48,652 bases of DNA from an uncultured Spirochaetaceae bacterium (GTDB taxonomy: Bacteria; Spirochaetota; Spirochaetia; Treponematales; Treponemataceae), in contig CACZPR010000036.1 of assembly GCA_902783155.1 (NCBI GenBank), positions 1-48,652 of the forward strand. Reading direction: 5' to 3'. Of this stretch, positions 8,959 to 17,397 are shown piece by piece. Below the pieces are notes generated by a model that did not search any database, was not told the DNA's origin, and saw only the letters and a list, made by a program, of their open reading frames with translations. Numbering within the stretch: the first letter of the stretch is position 1; the number at the start of each line of letters is the position of its first letter. A program made the translations under genes and the position numbers.

Positions 8959-8985
8959 GACAAAAATTATAACACGTGCTATAAT
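8957..8985 (+). promoter_or_regulatory. Promoter of the 9034-11528 envelope operon
   Basis: ATGACA (8957-8962), 17 bases and TATAAT (8980-8985) predict a start near 8992 and a leader of about 40 bases with the ribosome-binding site GAGAGGTG before ATG 9034. It overlaps the cyclase promoter on the other strand, so RNA polymerase could probably occupy only one at a time. Confidence 0.65.
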
Positions 8986-8994
8986 TTTACACAA
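8966..8994 (-). promoter_or_regulatory. Adenylate cyclase promoter, predicted leaderless
   Basis: On the minus strand TTGTGT (8994-8989), 17 bases and TATAAT (8971-8966) are followed by seven bases before ATG 8958. It interlocks with the opposite promoter at 8957-8985. Confidence 0.65.
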
Positions 8995-9033
8995 ACAAAA
9001 TGTTTTTAAGAAGTTTTATAAGAGAGGTGTAGC

Positions 9034-9483
9034 ATGAAAAGAGTTTTTCCCCTGCTTTTTTTGGCGATTCTGACCGCAGTTGGAGCAAGCGCACAGTCCG
9101 CCCAGAGAATAACGGAGATTGATGAGGCTGTGGAGATTTCCTACGGCCAGTTCTGTTATCTCATCGGAACATCCACGGCGGAAGTTGATGACAATGCGAC
9201 CTATCTACAGGCATTCGAGACAATAAGGAAGACAGGCATTTTCCGTTCAGATGTCATGGCGATAGACCCGATTCCACTGTACGACATAGCCCTCCTCTGC
9301 TCAAAGACATGGAACATAAAGGGGAGCCTCATGTACATGGCTACAAAATCCGCAAGATACGCGTTCAAGCAGATGCAGGCACTGGAGATGATTCCACTGA
9401 CCGCAGACCCAATGTCAACGGCAACCGGGCACCAGGTTCTGAACATAATAACCAAGTGCATCGACTACGGTTCGGAGAAATAG
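9034..9483 (+). CDS. Small exported protein, first gene of FecR/barrel operon
   Basis: This 149-residue protein has a clear signal peptide (MKRVFPLLFLAILTAVGASA, probable cleavage after ASA, giving a mature N-terminus of QSAQR). The mature part is helical in appearance and has no recognised domain. It is preceded by GAGAGGTG at good spacing and followed nine bases later by the barrel gene, whose own ribosome-binding site lies in the gap. Its position between a CHASE2 cyclase and a FecR-domain gene suggests a periplasmic part of one envelope system. That is inference from context only. Confidence 0.75.
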   Translation: MKRVFPLLFLAILTAVGASAQSAQRITEIDEAVEISYGQFCYLIGTSTAEVDDNATYLQAFETIRKTGIFRSDVMAIDPIPLYDIALLCSKTWNIKGSLMYMATKSARYAFKQMQALEMIPLTADPMSTATGHQVLNIITKCIDYGSEK

Positions 9484-9492
9484 GAGGACCCG

Positions 9493-10674
9493 ATGAAAAA
9501 GATTGTAAAGACACTTGCCTCGCTCGCATTTATTGGAACATTCGCGGCAAACCTCCATGCGGTTGACTTCGGTGGACTTCTGAAGAACGACACAAAGTTT
9601 TCAACGCCGACATTCCAGTACGCTGGTCTGAACCAGGTGGATTCGCTTGTCGGATGGATAAAACTTCCAATCACAAAGAACGGAAAAATCTATTTCTCGG
9701 CAGAGGCGGACGCCACATTCATGTACACAACTCCAAACCTGAGCGCGAACATGGGCACCGCAAGTTTCCTCGCCAACCTTTCGCTGTGCAAGGTGACTAT
9801 GTACAACAACGTGTGGAACGGAATCCTCCAGCTCAACCTTGGAAGGTTCTCAAACTCGGACTCAACAGGAAGGGCAATATCCCAGACTCTGGACGGAGCG
9901 CAGGTGACATTCAGCTCGAACTATGTCAAGGCAATAGTCTCCGCAGGATACACGGGTCTCACCAACGCACGCTACGACTCAATAATCGAGAGCGGGACAA
10001 CCACATTCAAGGCCGACCCCAACGCAGTCTACCAGCCCAACTCACCATACATAGTTACTGGCATTTCTGCTGCCCTTCCATATCTTTTCGCAAACCAGAC
10101 AATAGGATTTGAAGGATACGCGACATTTGGAGTCGGTGGAATCTCCGGAAGCAACATCGGTACAAACAGATTCTACGCGACGGCAATGGCCAACGGTCCG
10201 ATAATCCAGAGCCTGTACTACGCATTGTCAACGACATTCGGAATCAGCGGCGAGGGCAAGGTCGGAAACCTGTCAAAGTTCTCCATTACATACTATCCGC
10301 CGGCATTGAATTCGTCCGTATCTGCCGAAGTCCTGTACGCATCCGGGAACAACGGATTCCTTTCTCCGTTCACAGGATTCACAAGGCAGACCGCATATCT
10401 CGCTGGAAACGGGGACACCGAATATTCCGGAATCATCAAGATTGGCGCGACAGGAACAATCAGACCCCTTGAAATGCTTTTTATCAATCTCGGGGCCGAT
10501 GTGGTATTGTCCTGCATGGACAGTTTCGATTATACTGGATTCCAGTGGCACTCGCAGCTTGACTTCCAGCCGTTCACCGATTTGAAGATTGGATTGTCGG
10601 CACAGCAGTTTATTGGCAAGGATTCCTCCAGAAACAACATGGCGTTCGGCCTGAACGTTGTGTTCGCATTCTAG
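9493..10674 (+). CDS. Predicted outer-membrane beta-barrel protein
   Basis: This 393-residue protein begins with a signal peptide (MKKIVKTLASLAFIGTFAAN, cleavage near LHA). The mature sequence shows repeated alternating hydrophobic/aromatic strands rich in Gly, Ser, Asn and Tyr, and ends in a strand finishing with phenylalanine (FGLNVVFAF), the usual barrel-assembly signal. It probably forms a pore or surface protein in the outer membrane; the substrate is unknown. It has a GGAGG ribosome-binding site and sits 9 bases after the small exported protein and 44 bases before the FecR-domain gene. Confidence 0.8.
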   Translation: MKKIVKTLASLAFIGTFAANLHAVDFGGLLKNDTKFSTPTFQYAGLNQVDSLVGWIKLPITKNGKIYFSAEADATFMYTTPNLSANMGTASFLANLSLCKVTMYNNVWNGILQLNLGRFSNSDSTGRAISQTLDGAQVTFSSNYVKAIVSAGYTGLTNARYDSIIESGTTTFKADPNAVYQPNSPYIVTGISAALPYLFANQTIGFEGYATFGVGGISGSNIGTNRFYATAMANGPIIQSLYYALSTTFGISGEGKVGNLSKFSITYYPPALNSSVSAEVLYASGNNGFLSPFTGFTRQTAYLAGNGDTEYSGIIKIGATGTIRPLEMLFINLGADVVLSCMDSFDYTGFQWHSQLDFQPFTDLKIGLSAQQFIGKDSSRNNMAFGLNVVFAF

Positions 10675-10718
10675 AATCCATGATTTCCATAACCTGTTTA
10701 AAGGGTAAGGAGTTTATT

Positions 10719-11528
10719 ATGAAGAAGATTACAAAACTCATTTTATCGGTACTCGCGCTCTCGTTGGTCTCGGCCTCGGTCTGGGCTTTGGACGCAAAAA
10801 TCACCCAGGTCTCCGGCAAGGTTGAAATCCAGACGGACGGAGCCACATGGAAGACCGCAAAAGTTGGGGACGTGCTCAGGAAAGGCTCGATAATCTCGAC
10901 AGGATTCAAGTCCAGCGCGACCATAGTGATTGACAGCGCGACCGTGAAACTTGACGCAATGACAAGGATGACCGTTGAAAAACTTGCGTCGAACAGTTCC
11001 AAGAACCAGTCGAACCTCTACCTGAACAACGGAAAGGTCTCTGCGGATGTAAAAAAGACCTCCGGAAAAAAGGTTGACTTCAAGGTAAGTTCAGCAGCAT
11101 CAACAGCGTCCGTGCGTGGAACATCCTTCACATTCTCCGCCGACGGAACCATAACCACAACGGATGGACTTGTAAGCAAGGGACCTGGAAAAGCGGCTGC
11201 CGAAATAAAATCCGACGAGGCAGATGGATTTATCCCGGAGGATGGGGAATCCACCGCGACAACCGAGACAAAGGATGTAAGCGGAGCAAGGGAAATACCG
11301 GTCTCTGCCGGACAGACAAGCACAACGGACCAGCTCAGCGGAATCCATGCGACACCACAGGAGGAAGACTCCAAGAGAAAGATTCCAACAAGAGGACATG
11401 GCACGGAATCAATAGCCGACCGCGAACAGGGAACAAATCTCTCCCCGGAAAAGGAAGCGGCACCTGAAATCTCCCTCCCGGAGACAAAGACAGGCACGGT
11501 CAAGCTCACCATCATATTCGGCAACTAA
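10719..11528 (+). CDS. Exported FecR-domain protein
   Basis: ATG 10719 is chosen because TAAGGAG precedes it; an in-frame upstream start at 10680 lacks a site and would bury the signal peptide. The 269-residue product has a signal peptide (MKKITKLILSVLALSLVSAS, cleavage near VWA). A FecR domain follows (about residues 35-130: GDVLRKGSIISTG, ATVKLDAMTRM, LNNGKVSADV, STASVRGTSFTF). The long low-complexity tail is rich in Glu, Thr, Ser and Lys. FecR domains sit in the periplasm and often occur with sigma factors or CHASE2 cyclases; here the cyclase is divergent and no sigma/anti-sigma segment is present. It is the last gene before the terminator at 11561-11590. Confidence 0.85.
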   Translation: MKKITKLILSVLALSLVSASVWALDAKITQVSGKVEIQTDGATWKTAKVGDVLRKGSIISTGFKSSATIVIDSATVKLDAMTRMTVEKLASNSSKNQSNLYLNNGKVSADVKKTSGKKVDFKVSSAASTASVRGTSFTFSADGTITTTDGLVSKGPGKAAAEIKSDEADGFIPEDGESTATTETKDVSGAREIPVSAGQTSTTDQLSGIHATPQEEDSKRKIPTRGHGTESIADREQGTNLSPEKEAAPEISLPETKTGTVKLTIIFGN

Positions 11529-11560
11529 AACAGTCCGCAAGGATTGACAAAACAAAATGG

Positions 11561-11590
11561 GCCTCCGAAGATTTTTTCGGGGGCTTTTTT
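11561..11590 (+). terminator. Terminator after FecR-domain gene
   Basis: GCCTCCGAA (11561-11569) pairs with TTCGGGGGC (11576-11584), with one G-U, followed by six T. It lies only 24 bases before the beta-mannosidase start. Confidence 0.85.
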
Positions 11591-11613
11591 AAAACCATTT
11601 TCAGGGAGGACAC

Positions 11614-14190
11614 ATGGTTTCAGCACATCTTTCTGGCAACGAATGGTCGCTTTCAAACACCGGGACAAAAAAAAGACTTGCCAACATTCAGATGAACATC
11701 CCGGGCGACATACATTCAGCGTTAATCAGGGCGGACATAATAGCGGACCCCTATTTTGCCCGAAACGAAAAGGATGTGCAGTGGGTCGGTCAGGAACCAT
11801 GGTCCATAAGGAGGGACTTCGATTTTCACCTGGAGCCAGGCACAAAATCATACCTTGTGATTGAAAGGGCGGACACTTTTTTCACGGTCTGCATCAACGG
11901 AAAAAAAGCCGGAAAGGGCGACAACTATTTCAGGACATGGCGATTCGACATAACGCGGCTCCTGCGTGAAGGAAAAAACACAATCAGCGTGGACTTTGAA
12001 TCCTCCGAGGCGCGGGCAATATCCAGGGCAAAAAGCCTTCCCTACACCATCCCCTGCTCAAAGTACGACATGTATTCGCCAAACAGGAACCTTGTGCGGA
12101 AAATACAGTGCCATTCGGGGTGGGACTGGGGTCCCTGCATCATGGCTTCCGGAATCTACGGGGACTTTTTTATTGAGACGGTGAGGAACGGCTACATCCG
12201 CTCGGTGACAGTGAACACGGTTCCCTCAAAAAAGGATGCCGGTAAAAAAATCTGGTGCGCTAAAACCGGAGTAAGGTTCCACGCGGAAAAAAACGGTCCG
12301 GTGGATTTTTTGATAAAACTTTCCGGTCCCTCCATTGATTTTTCAACGACCGTAAGCGAAATCTGCTCCGAAGGCGAAAACGAGTTTCTGTGGAACATAG
12401 ATGTCGAAAATCCCGTGCTGTGGAAATCCGCGGACGAGCTTAAGGACGAGGGGCTTTCCGAAAACACGCTCTACACTCTGGAGATTGCGTCAGTGAAAAA
12501 CGGAGGCGAAAACCAGGAAAAGGACTGCTCCATGAAAAAGCGCATCGGATTCAGGACACTCGTGATGCAGTCAAAACAGGACAGATACGGTCGCTCGCTT
12601 TACTACGAACTGAACGGGCGGGCCATATTTGCAAAGGGCGCAAACTGGATTCCACCGGACGCACTGCCGGAAAGATGGACGGAAAGCCGTTACAGGTATC
12701 TCTTAAAGTCCTGCGTGGACGCAAACATGAACAGCCTCAGGTTCTGGGGGGGCGGACAGTACGAAAGCGAGATGTGCTACAATATATGCGACGAGCTTGG
12801 AATAATAGTCTGGCAGGACTGCGCGTTCGCATGTTCAATGTACCCCGCGGACGAAGATTTTTTGTCTAGCGTGGAAAAAGAGCTTGAGGACAACGTTTAC
12901 AGGCTGCAGCACCACCCGAGTCTTGCAGTTTGGTGCGGCAACAACGAGGATTTCGGCGCGTTGACATGGTACCCGGAAAGCAGGGAAAACCGTGACCGCT
13001 ACATAATCGACTACGACAGGCTGAACCACGGGACGGTCGAGCGTACAGTAAAAAGATGCGACCCGGAAAGAAGCTGGTGGCCAACATCTCCATGCGCGGG
13101 TCCCGACAGTTTTGGCGACAACTGGCACAGCGACTCCGAAGGCGACATGCACTACTGGACGGTGTGGCACGAAAAAAAGGACATGGAGGCGTACCTTGAA
13201 ATAAAACCGCGCTTCGTTTCCGAATTCGGTTACGAAAGTTTTCCGTCCCTTGAGGGTGTTCTTGATTTTGCCGGAAAGGACGAGATTAACCCGACATGCC
13301 CGACCATGGAATGGCACCAGAGGTCCCCGATCGGAAACTCAATAATACTGGAGAATTTCTGCCGCTACTTCAAATTTCCGTCCGGACCTGAAAGCATTTT
13401 CTATCTGAGCCAGGTACAGCAGGCACTTTCAATCAAGACCGCGGTGGACTACTGGAGGAGCCTGAGACCGTACTGCATGGGAGCGACATACTGGCAGCTG
13501 AACGATGTCTGGCCGGTCGCATCCTGGTCATCAATAGAGTATTCAGGGAAATGGAAATTGCTGCACTACGCCGCAAAAGATTTTTTCAGCCGGGTGAGGA
13601 TTGCGTTCATAAAAAAGGACGGTAGAATCACTCTGAACGGGATAAACGAATCCGTCTCGCCGGTGGAAATGACAGTCACAATCCGCGTAATTGATTTTGC
13701 GGGTGCCGATGCCGTAAAGAGGATTACATTCCACAAGCGCATGGAGCCGGACTCTTCCGAAAGCCTCTGGGAAACTCTGTCCGAAAAACTTAAGCTCAGG
13801 GGTGCGCCCGAGGAATACTTTGTGTTCGCGGAGATGAAGGCAAAGACTCTTTCAGGAAGGAAACAGTTTTTTGAATCAACGGACACTGTTTTTCTGGAAA
13901 GATGGAAAAGATGCCCAATCCAGAAGGCAAAAATCACGCCCGCGATTCAGGAAAGGGACGGAAAAATCACCCTAACGCTTGAAACCGACAGGCCGGCATT
14001 TTTTGTTTCGCCCGACGTTTTTGGAATAAGGGGATGCTTCAGTAAAAGCATGGCGACCCTGCTTCCCGACAGGCCGGAGACTTTTGTTTTCACGCCCGAC
14101 GGCTATGGACTTGAAAGGAACCAAAGCCCCGTAAGCCCGTCAGCATTCAGGCGCGCCCTGAAAATCTACAACCTGCGGGACACTTACTAA
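11614..14190 (+). CDS. Beta-mannosidase, glycoside hydrolase family 2
   Basis: It is predicted to remove terminal beta-mannose from beta-mannans or N-glycan-derived oligosaccharides (EC 3.2.1.25). The 858-residue length is normal. The order is an N-terminal galactose-binding-like jelly-roll (GDIHSALIRADIIADPYFAR, WSIRRDF), an immunoglobulin-like domain, and the TIM barrel (about 330-690). The catalytic acid/base is in WCGNNED and the nucleophile Glu is in FVSEFGYES. SGWDWGPC is a typical beta-mannosidase block. No signal peptide is seen, so it is probably cytoplasmic and acts on imported oligosaccharides. The start has AGGGAGGA upstream. It begins just after a terminator and no promoter of its own was recognised. 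No transporter genes are adjacent. Confidence 0.93.
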   Translation: MVSAHLSGNEWSLSNTGTKKRLANIQMNIPGDIHSALIRADIIADPYFARNEKDVQWVGQEPWSIRRDFDFHLEPGTKSYLVIERADTFFTVCINGKKAGKGDNYFRTWRFDITRLLREGKNTISVDFESSEARAISRAKSLPYTIPCSKYDMYSPNRNLVRKIQCHSGWDWGPCIMASGIYGDFFIETVRNGYIRSVTVNTVPSKKDAGKKIWCAKTGVRFHAEKNGPVDFLIKLSGPSIDFSTTVSEICSEGENEFLWNIDVENPVLWKSADELKDEGLSENTLYTLEIASVKNGGENQEKDCSMKKRIGFRTLVMQSKQDRYGRSLYYELNGRAIFAKGANWIPPDALPERWTESRYRYLLKSCVDANMNSLRFWGGGQYESEMCYNICDELGIIVWQDCAFACSMYPADEDFLSSVEKELEDNVYRLQHHPSLAVWCGNNEDFGALTWYPESRENRDRYIIDYDRLNHGTVERTVKRCDPERSWWPTSPCAGPDSFGDNWHSDSEGDMHYWTVWHEKKDMEAYLEIKPRFVSEFGYESFPSLEGVLDFAGKDEINPTCPTMEWHQRSPIGNSIILENFCRYFKFPSGPESIFYLSQVQQALSIKTAVDYWRSLRPYCMGATYWQLNDVWPVASWSSIEYSGKWKLLHYAAKDFFSRVRIAFIKKDGRITLNGINESVSPVEMTVTIRVIDFAGADAVKRITFHKRMEPDSSESLWETLSEKLKLRGAPEEYFVFAEMKAKTLSGRKQFFESTDTVFLERWKRCPIQKAKITPAIQERDGKITLTLETDRPAFFVSPDVFGIRGCFSKSMATLLPDRPETFVFTPDGYGLERNQSPVSPSAFRRALKIYNLRDTY

Positions 14191-14213
14191 AGTTCGGTGA
14201 TGAACTTTATTTT
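14188..14213 (+). terminator. Short AT-rich terminator for GH2 gene
   Basis: TAAAGTTC (14188-14195, starting with the GH2 stop codon) pairs perfectly with GAACTTTA (14202-14209) and is followed by TTTTG. It overlaps the end of the convergent ychF gene. Confidence 0.5.
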
Positions 14214-15343
14214 GTCACGTTGAACTTGAAGAAGAGGACGTCACCATCCTGAACGACGTATTCCTTTCCTTCCTGCCTGTATTTTCCGGCCTCCTTGATT
14301 TTGGCTTCAGTTCCGTAGGTCCTGAGGTCGTCAACAGTGTACGCCTCCGCCTTGATGAAGCCCTTCTCAAAGTCGGTGTGGATTACTCCGGCAGCCTGTG
14401 GAGCCTTGTCGCCCGCGTGGATTGTCCATGCACGGCACTCATCAGGTCCTCCAGTAAAGAAAGTACGGAGCCCCATGAGGTGATAGACCGTCCGCGCAAG
14501 AACAGTCAGGCCGCTTTCCTTAAGCCCCACGCTCTCCATGAACTCTTTTCTGTCGTTCGGGTCCTCGACATCTGAAAGGTCGGACTCAAATTTTCCGCAA
14601 ATCACAATGACCTCGGACTTCTGCTCAACGGCAATCTTTTTTACAGTCTCGACATAGGCGTTCGTTCCCGTGGCGATTGTGTCCTCGTCGATATTGCAGA
14701 CATAGACCTGCGGCTTGATTGTGAGGAGGTGCAGGTCATAAACTGCGGCCCTCTCCTCGTCAGTAAGGTCGGCAATCCTTGCGCACTTTCCGTCCATAAG
14801 GAGCGGCTTGATTTTTTCGACCGCGCTCATGTAAGGTGCAAGACGCTTTTCCTCTTCCTTACCCAGCTGCCTGATCTGCTTGGTGATTTTTTCCTGCCTC
14901 TTGGTGATTGTGTCCAGATCCGCCTGGGCAAGCTCAAAGTCAATCGTAAGTATGTCGCTCAGGGGGTCAATCGGCGCATCGGTTTTGGCATCGTCACGGA
15001 CATGCTGGATGTCGGGATTGTCGAAGCAGCGCACAACATGGGCAATGACGGTGGTCTCGCGGATGTTCGCAAGAAATTGGTTTCCCAATCCTTCGCCCTT
15101 GCTGGCCCCCTTAATCAGACCGGCGATGTCCACAAAATCAACGCTCGCGGGAATCTTTTTTTTCGGCTGGAAGACGTCCGCCATAAAGTCAAGCCTTTCG
15201 TCCGGCAAATCAACAACGCCCACATTCGGGTCGATTGTGCAGAACGGATAGTTTTCAGCCGACGCGGGAGCCTTTGTCAGCGCACTAAAGATTGTGGACT
15301 TTCCGACATTCGGAAGCCCCACGATTCCACATGTAAGTTTCAT
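14207..15343 (-). CDS. ychF: Ribosome-associated ATPase YchF (OLA1 family)
   Basis: YchF is an Obg-family P-loop protein that binds ribosomes and prefers ATP over GTP; it is linked to stress and redox responses. The 378-residue protein has G1 at residues 8-15 (GLPNVGKS) and DIAGLIKGASKGEGLGNQFL as G3 and the following conserved stretch. The NKxD motif is replaced by NIDE, the hallmark of ATP preference. The C-terminal TGS domain ends VQDGDVLFFKFNV as in the family. The gene follows the ABC-F gene by 36 bases on the same strand with a GAGGA site before its start, so it is the last gene of a lipoprotein/ABC-F/ychF operon. Confidence 0.97.
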   Translation of the reverse strand: MKLTCGIVGLPNVGKSTIFSALTKAPASAENYPFCTIDPNVGVVDLPDERLDFMADVFQPKKKIPASVDFVDIAGLIKGASKGEGLGNQFLANIRETTVIAHVVRCFDNPDIQHVRDDAKTDAPIDPLSDILTIDFELAQADLDTITKRQEKITKQIRQLGKEEEKRLAPYMSAVEKIKPLLMDGKCARIADLTDEERAAVYDLHLLTIKPQVYVCNIDEDTIATGTNAYVETVKKIAVEQKSEVIVICGKFESDLSDVEDPNDRKEFMESVGLKESGLTVLARTVYHLMGLRTFFTGGPDECRAWTIHAGDKAPQAAGVIHTDFEKGFIKAEAYTVDDLRTYGTEAKIKEAGKYRQEGKEYVVQDGDVLFFKFNVTK

Positions 15344-15379
15344 ATAAAAATCCTCGCTTGTTTTGAAATTTCAATTTAA

Positions 15380-17374
15380 TCAACCCAGTTTTTCACAGGC
15401 CTCTTCCCATGACGCATTCAGTTTTTCAAGTTCCGAATCAATTTCGGAAATCTCCTTCTGAACGGCACGGCTTTTTTCTCCGTCGGAATAGACTTCGGGA
15501 TTTGAGAGACGGTTTTCCAGCTCCTTCTTTTTTTCCTCGGCCTGGGCTATCTGGCTTTCAAGCCTCTCAACTTCCTTTTCAATCTTGCGTCTTTCTGCGG
15601 AAAGCTTTTTCTGTTCCTCCCACGCAAGTTTTCCGGCGCTGACATTCTCGGTGTACGCCTGATTTTTTTGCTCGGCCTTTTTTTCCTGCCCCTTTCCGGA
15701 ACCGGCACCCGATGATGACGCACCAGTCTGCGACGAGAACGAAAACTCACCGACAGTACCGTTTGCCTCATCCTCCAGACGCTGCATGTAGTACCTGTAG
15801 TCGCCGGGGAAATTCCTGTGGCTGCCCGGATGTAGCTCCAGAACCCTGGTCGCAAGATCCTCGATAAAACCACGGTCGTGGCTTACAAAAACAACCGTCC
15901 CGCCAAAATCTTTGAGCGCATCAAGAAGAACGTCCTTCGAGTGCATATCAAGGTGGTTGGTCGGTTCGTCCAGCACAAGAAGGTTCACCGGCTTGAGAAG
16001 AAGTTCCAGCAGCGCAATCCTGCTTTTTTCCCCTCCGGAAAGAACGTCTATGCTCTTGAAGACATCGTCCCCACGAAAAAGGAACGCCGCAAGCATGTCA
16101 CGGGCCTTTGGAACCAGGTCAAGGGGACACTTTGATTCGAGCCTCTCGATTATCGATTCCGACCCGGTTATTTTTTCCGCCGAGTCCTGGGAAAAATATC
16201 CTACGCTGACACCCGCGCCAAGCTTCACCTCTCCAGAAAAATCACTGTCCACTCCGGCAATGATTCTGAGCAGGGTAGATTTTCCGGCACCGTTACGTCC
16301 CGCGACAACAAGACGCTCGCCCTTTTCAAGAACAAAGTCCAGTCCGTTGATTACGTTCGGTCCGCCGTATGATTTTGTAACGCCTGTCAGTGTTGCGACA
16401 AGCTGCCCCGAATGTGGTGCCGGAGGAAACGAGAAATGTATTTTCTTAAGGCTCTCAGGGATTTCAATCTTGTTTTCAAGAAGCCTGTCAAGCATCTTCT
16501 GTCTTTCCTGTGCCTGTGCCGCCTTTGTAGCCTTGTAGCCGAAACGCCTTATGAAATCTTCAAGATGATGAATCTCTTCCTGCTGCTCTTCGTAGGCCTT
16601 GATTAAACTTTCAAGCTCCGTCTGCCTGACCTGCTCGTAGTGCGTGAAATTTCCGGGATAACGTTTAAGGTCGCCCCCAAAAAGCTCGTAGACGACATCA
16701 ACAGTGTGGTCAAGGAAATAACGGTCGTGGCTTACAAGCAGAAATCCGCCTTTGAAATCGGAAAGGAATTTTTCAAGCCAGTTGCGCGCCTCTATGTCAA
16801 GATAGTTTGTAGGCTCGTCCAGAAGGAGAATGTCGGGACCGCACATCAGCGCCTTGGCAAGTGCAATCCTCATCTGCCATCCACCGGAAAACTCCTCGGT
16901 CTGCTTTGAAAAATCCTCGCGGGAAAAACCAAGTCCCAGAAGAACGGACTCGGAAAGCGCGTCCCTCCTGTACCAGCCGGAATCCTCCAGTCTGGAAAGA
17001 AGCTCCGAATGTTCCACGGCAAGTGCATCCACCTGGTCCGGCGAAAGCTTCATCCTCTCGCCAATCTCGTCTATCTTCTCCTGAATCTCGTAGCCCCACT
17101 GGAAAGCCTTGTCGGCCTCTTCCTTAAGTGAGCATCCATGGTGGACAAGCCCGCTCTGCGGAAGATATGCAATCCGGGTATCCTTCTGGGCAACACGCTC
17201 ACCGCTGTCCGGCTCCACAAGACCCGCCATGATTTTTATAAGCGTGGACTTACCGGCACCGTTGGAACCTGTGAGGGCAGCCTTGGTACCGGTCTGGAGA
17301 TTCACGGAGACATCCTTTAAAATATCCCTGTCGCCAAATGCAAGGGACACCTTTGAAAACTGAACAAACGCCAT
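15380..17374 (-). CDS. ABC-F family ATPase (translation factor type)
   Basis: ABC-F proteins have two nucleotide-binding domains and no membrane part; they act on ribosomes to relieve stalling or confer antibiotic protection. In this 664-residue protein the Walker A motifs are GSNGAGKST and GRNGAGKST, and the signatures are FSGGWQMRIALAKAL and LSGGEKSRIALLELL. The Walker B motifs are LLLDEPTNYLD and LVLDEPTNHLD. A charged interdomain linker (about 235-315) follows the first domain, and a C-terminal coiled coil rich in Glu and Lys (about 570-664) as in Uup/YfmR-like members closes the protein. The exact subfamily is not certain. It lies 23 bases after the SH3 lipoprotein gene and 36 bases before ychF. 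Confidence 0.93.
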   Translation of the reverse strand: MAFVQFSKVSLAFGDRDILKDVSVNLQTGTKAALTGSNGAGKSTLIKIMAGLVEPDSGERVAQKDTRIAYLPQSGLVHHGCSLKEEADKAFQWGYEIQEKIDEIGERMKLSPDQVDALAVEHSELLSRLEDSGWYRRDALSESVLLGLGFSREDFSKQTEEFSGGWQMRIALAKALMCGPDILLLDEPTNYLDIEARNWLEKFLSDFKGGFLLVSHDRYFLDHTVDVVYELFGGDLKRYPGNFTHYEQVRQTELESLIKAYEEQQEEIHHLEDFIRRFGYKATKAAQAQERQKMLDRLLENKIEIPESLKKIHFSFPPAPHSGQLVATLTGVTKSYGGPNVINGLDFVLEKGERLVVAGRNGAGKSTLLRIIAGVDSDFSGEVKLGAGVSVGYFSQDSAEKITGSESIIERLESKCPLDLVPKARDMLAAFLFRGDDVFKSIDVLSGGEKSRIALLELLLKPVNLLVLDEPTNHLDMHSKDVLLDALKDFGGTVVFVSHDRGFIEDLATRVLELHPGSHRNFPGDYRYYMQRLEDEANGTVGEFSFSSQTGASSSGAGSGKGQEKKAEQKNQAYTENVSAGKLAWEEQKKLSAERRKIEKEVERLESQIAQAEEKKKELENRLSNPEVYSDGEKSRAVQKEISEIDSELEKLNASWEEACEKLG

Positions 17375-17397
17375 CTGAAAATCCCGGTCGCAAAATT

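Noticed and set aside
9034..11528. Classical FecIR iron-signalling system
   Set aside because: There is no sigma factor, no TonB-dependent receptor with plug domain, and the FecR-domain protein has a cleaved signal peptide rather than an anti-sigma segment.
14729..15379. 216-codon plus-strand frame opposite ychF
   Set aside because: Antisense shadow of a certain gene.
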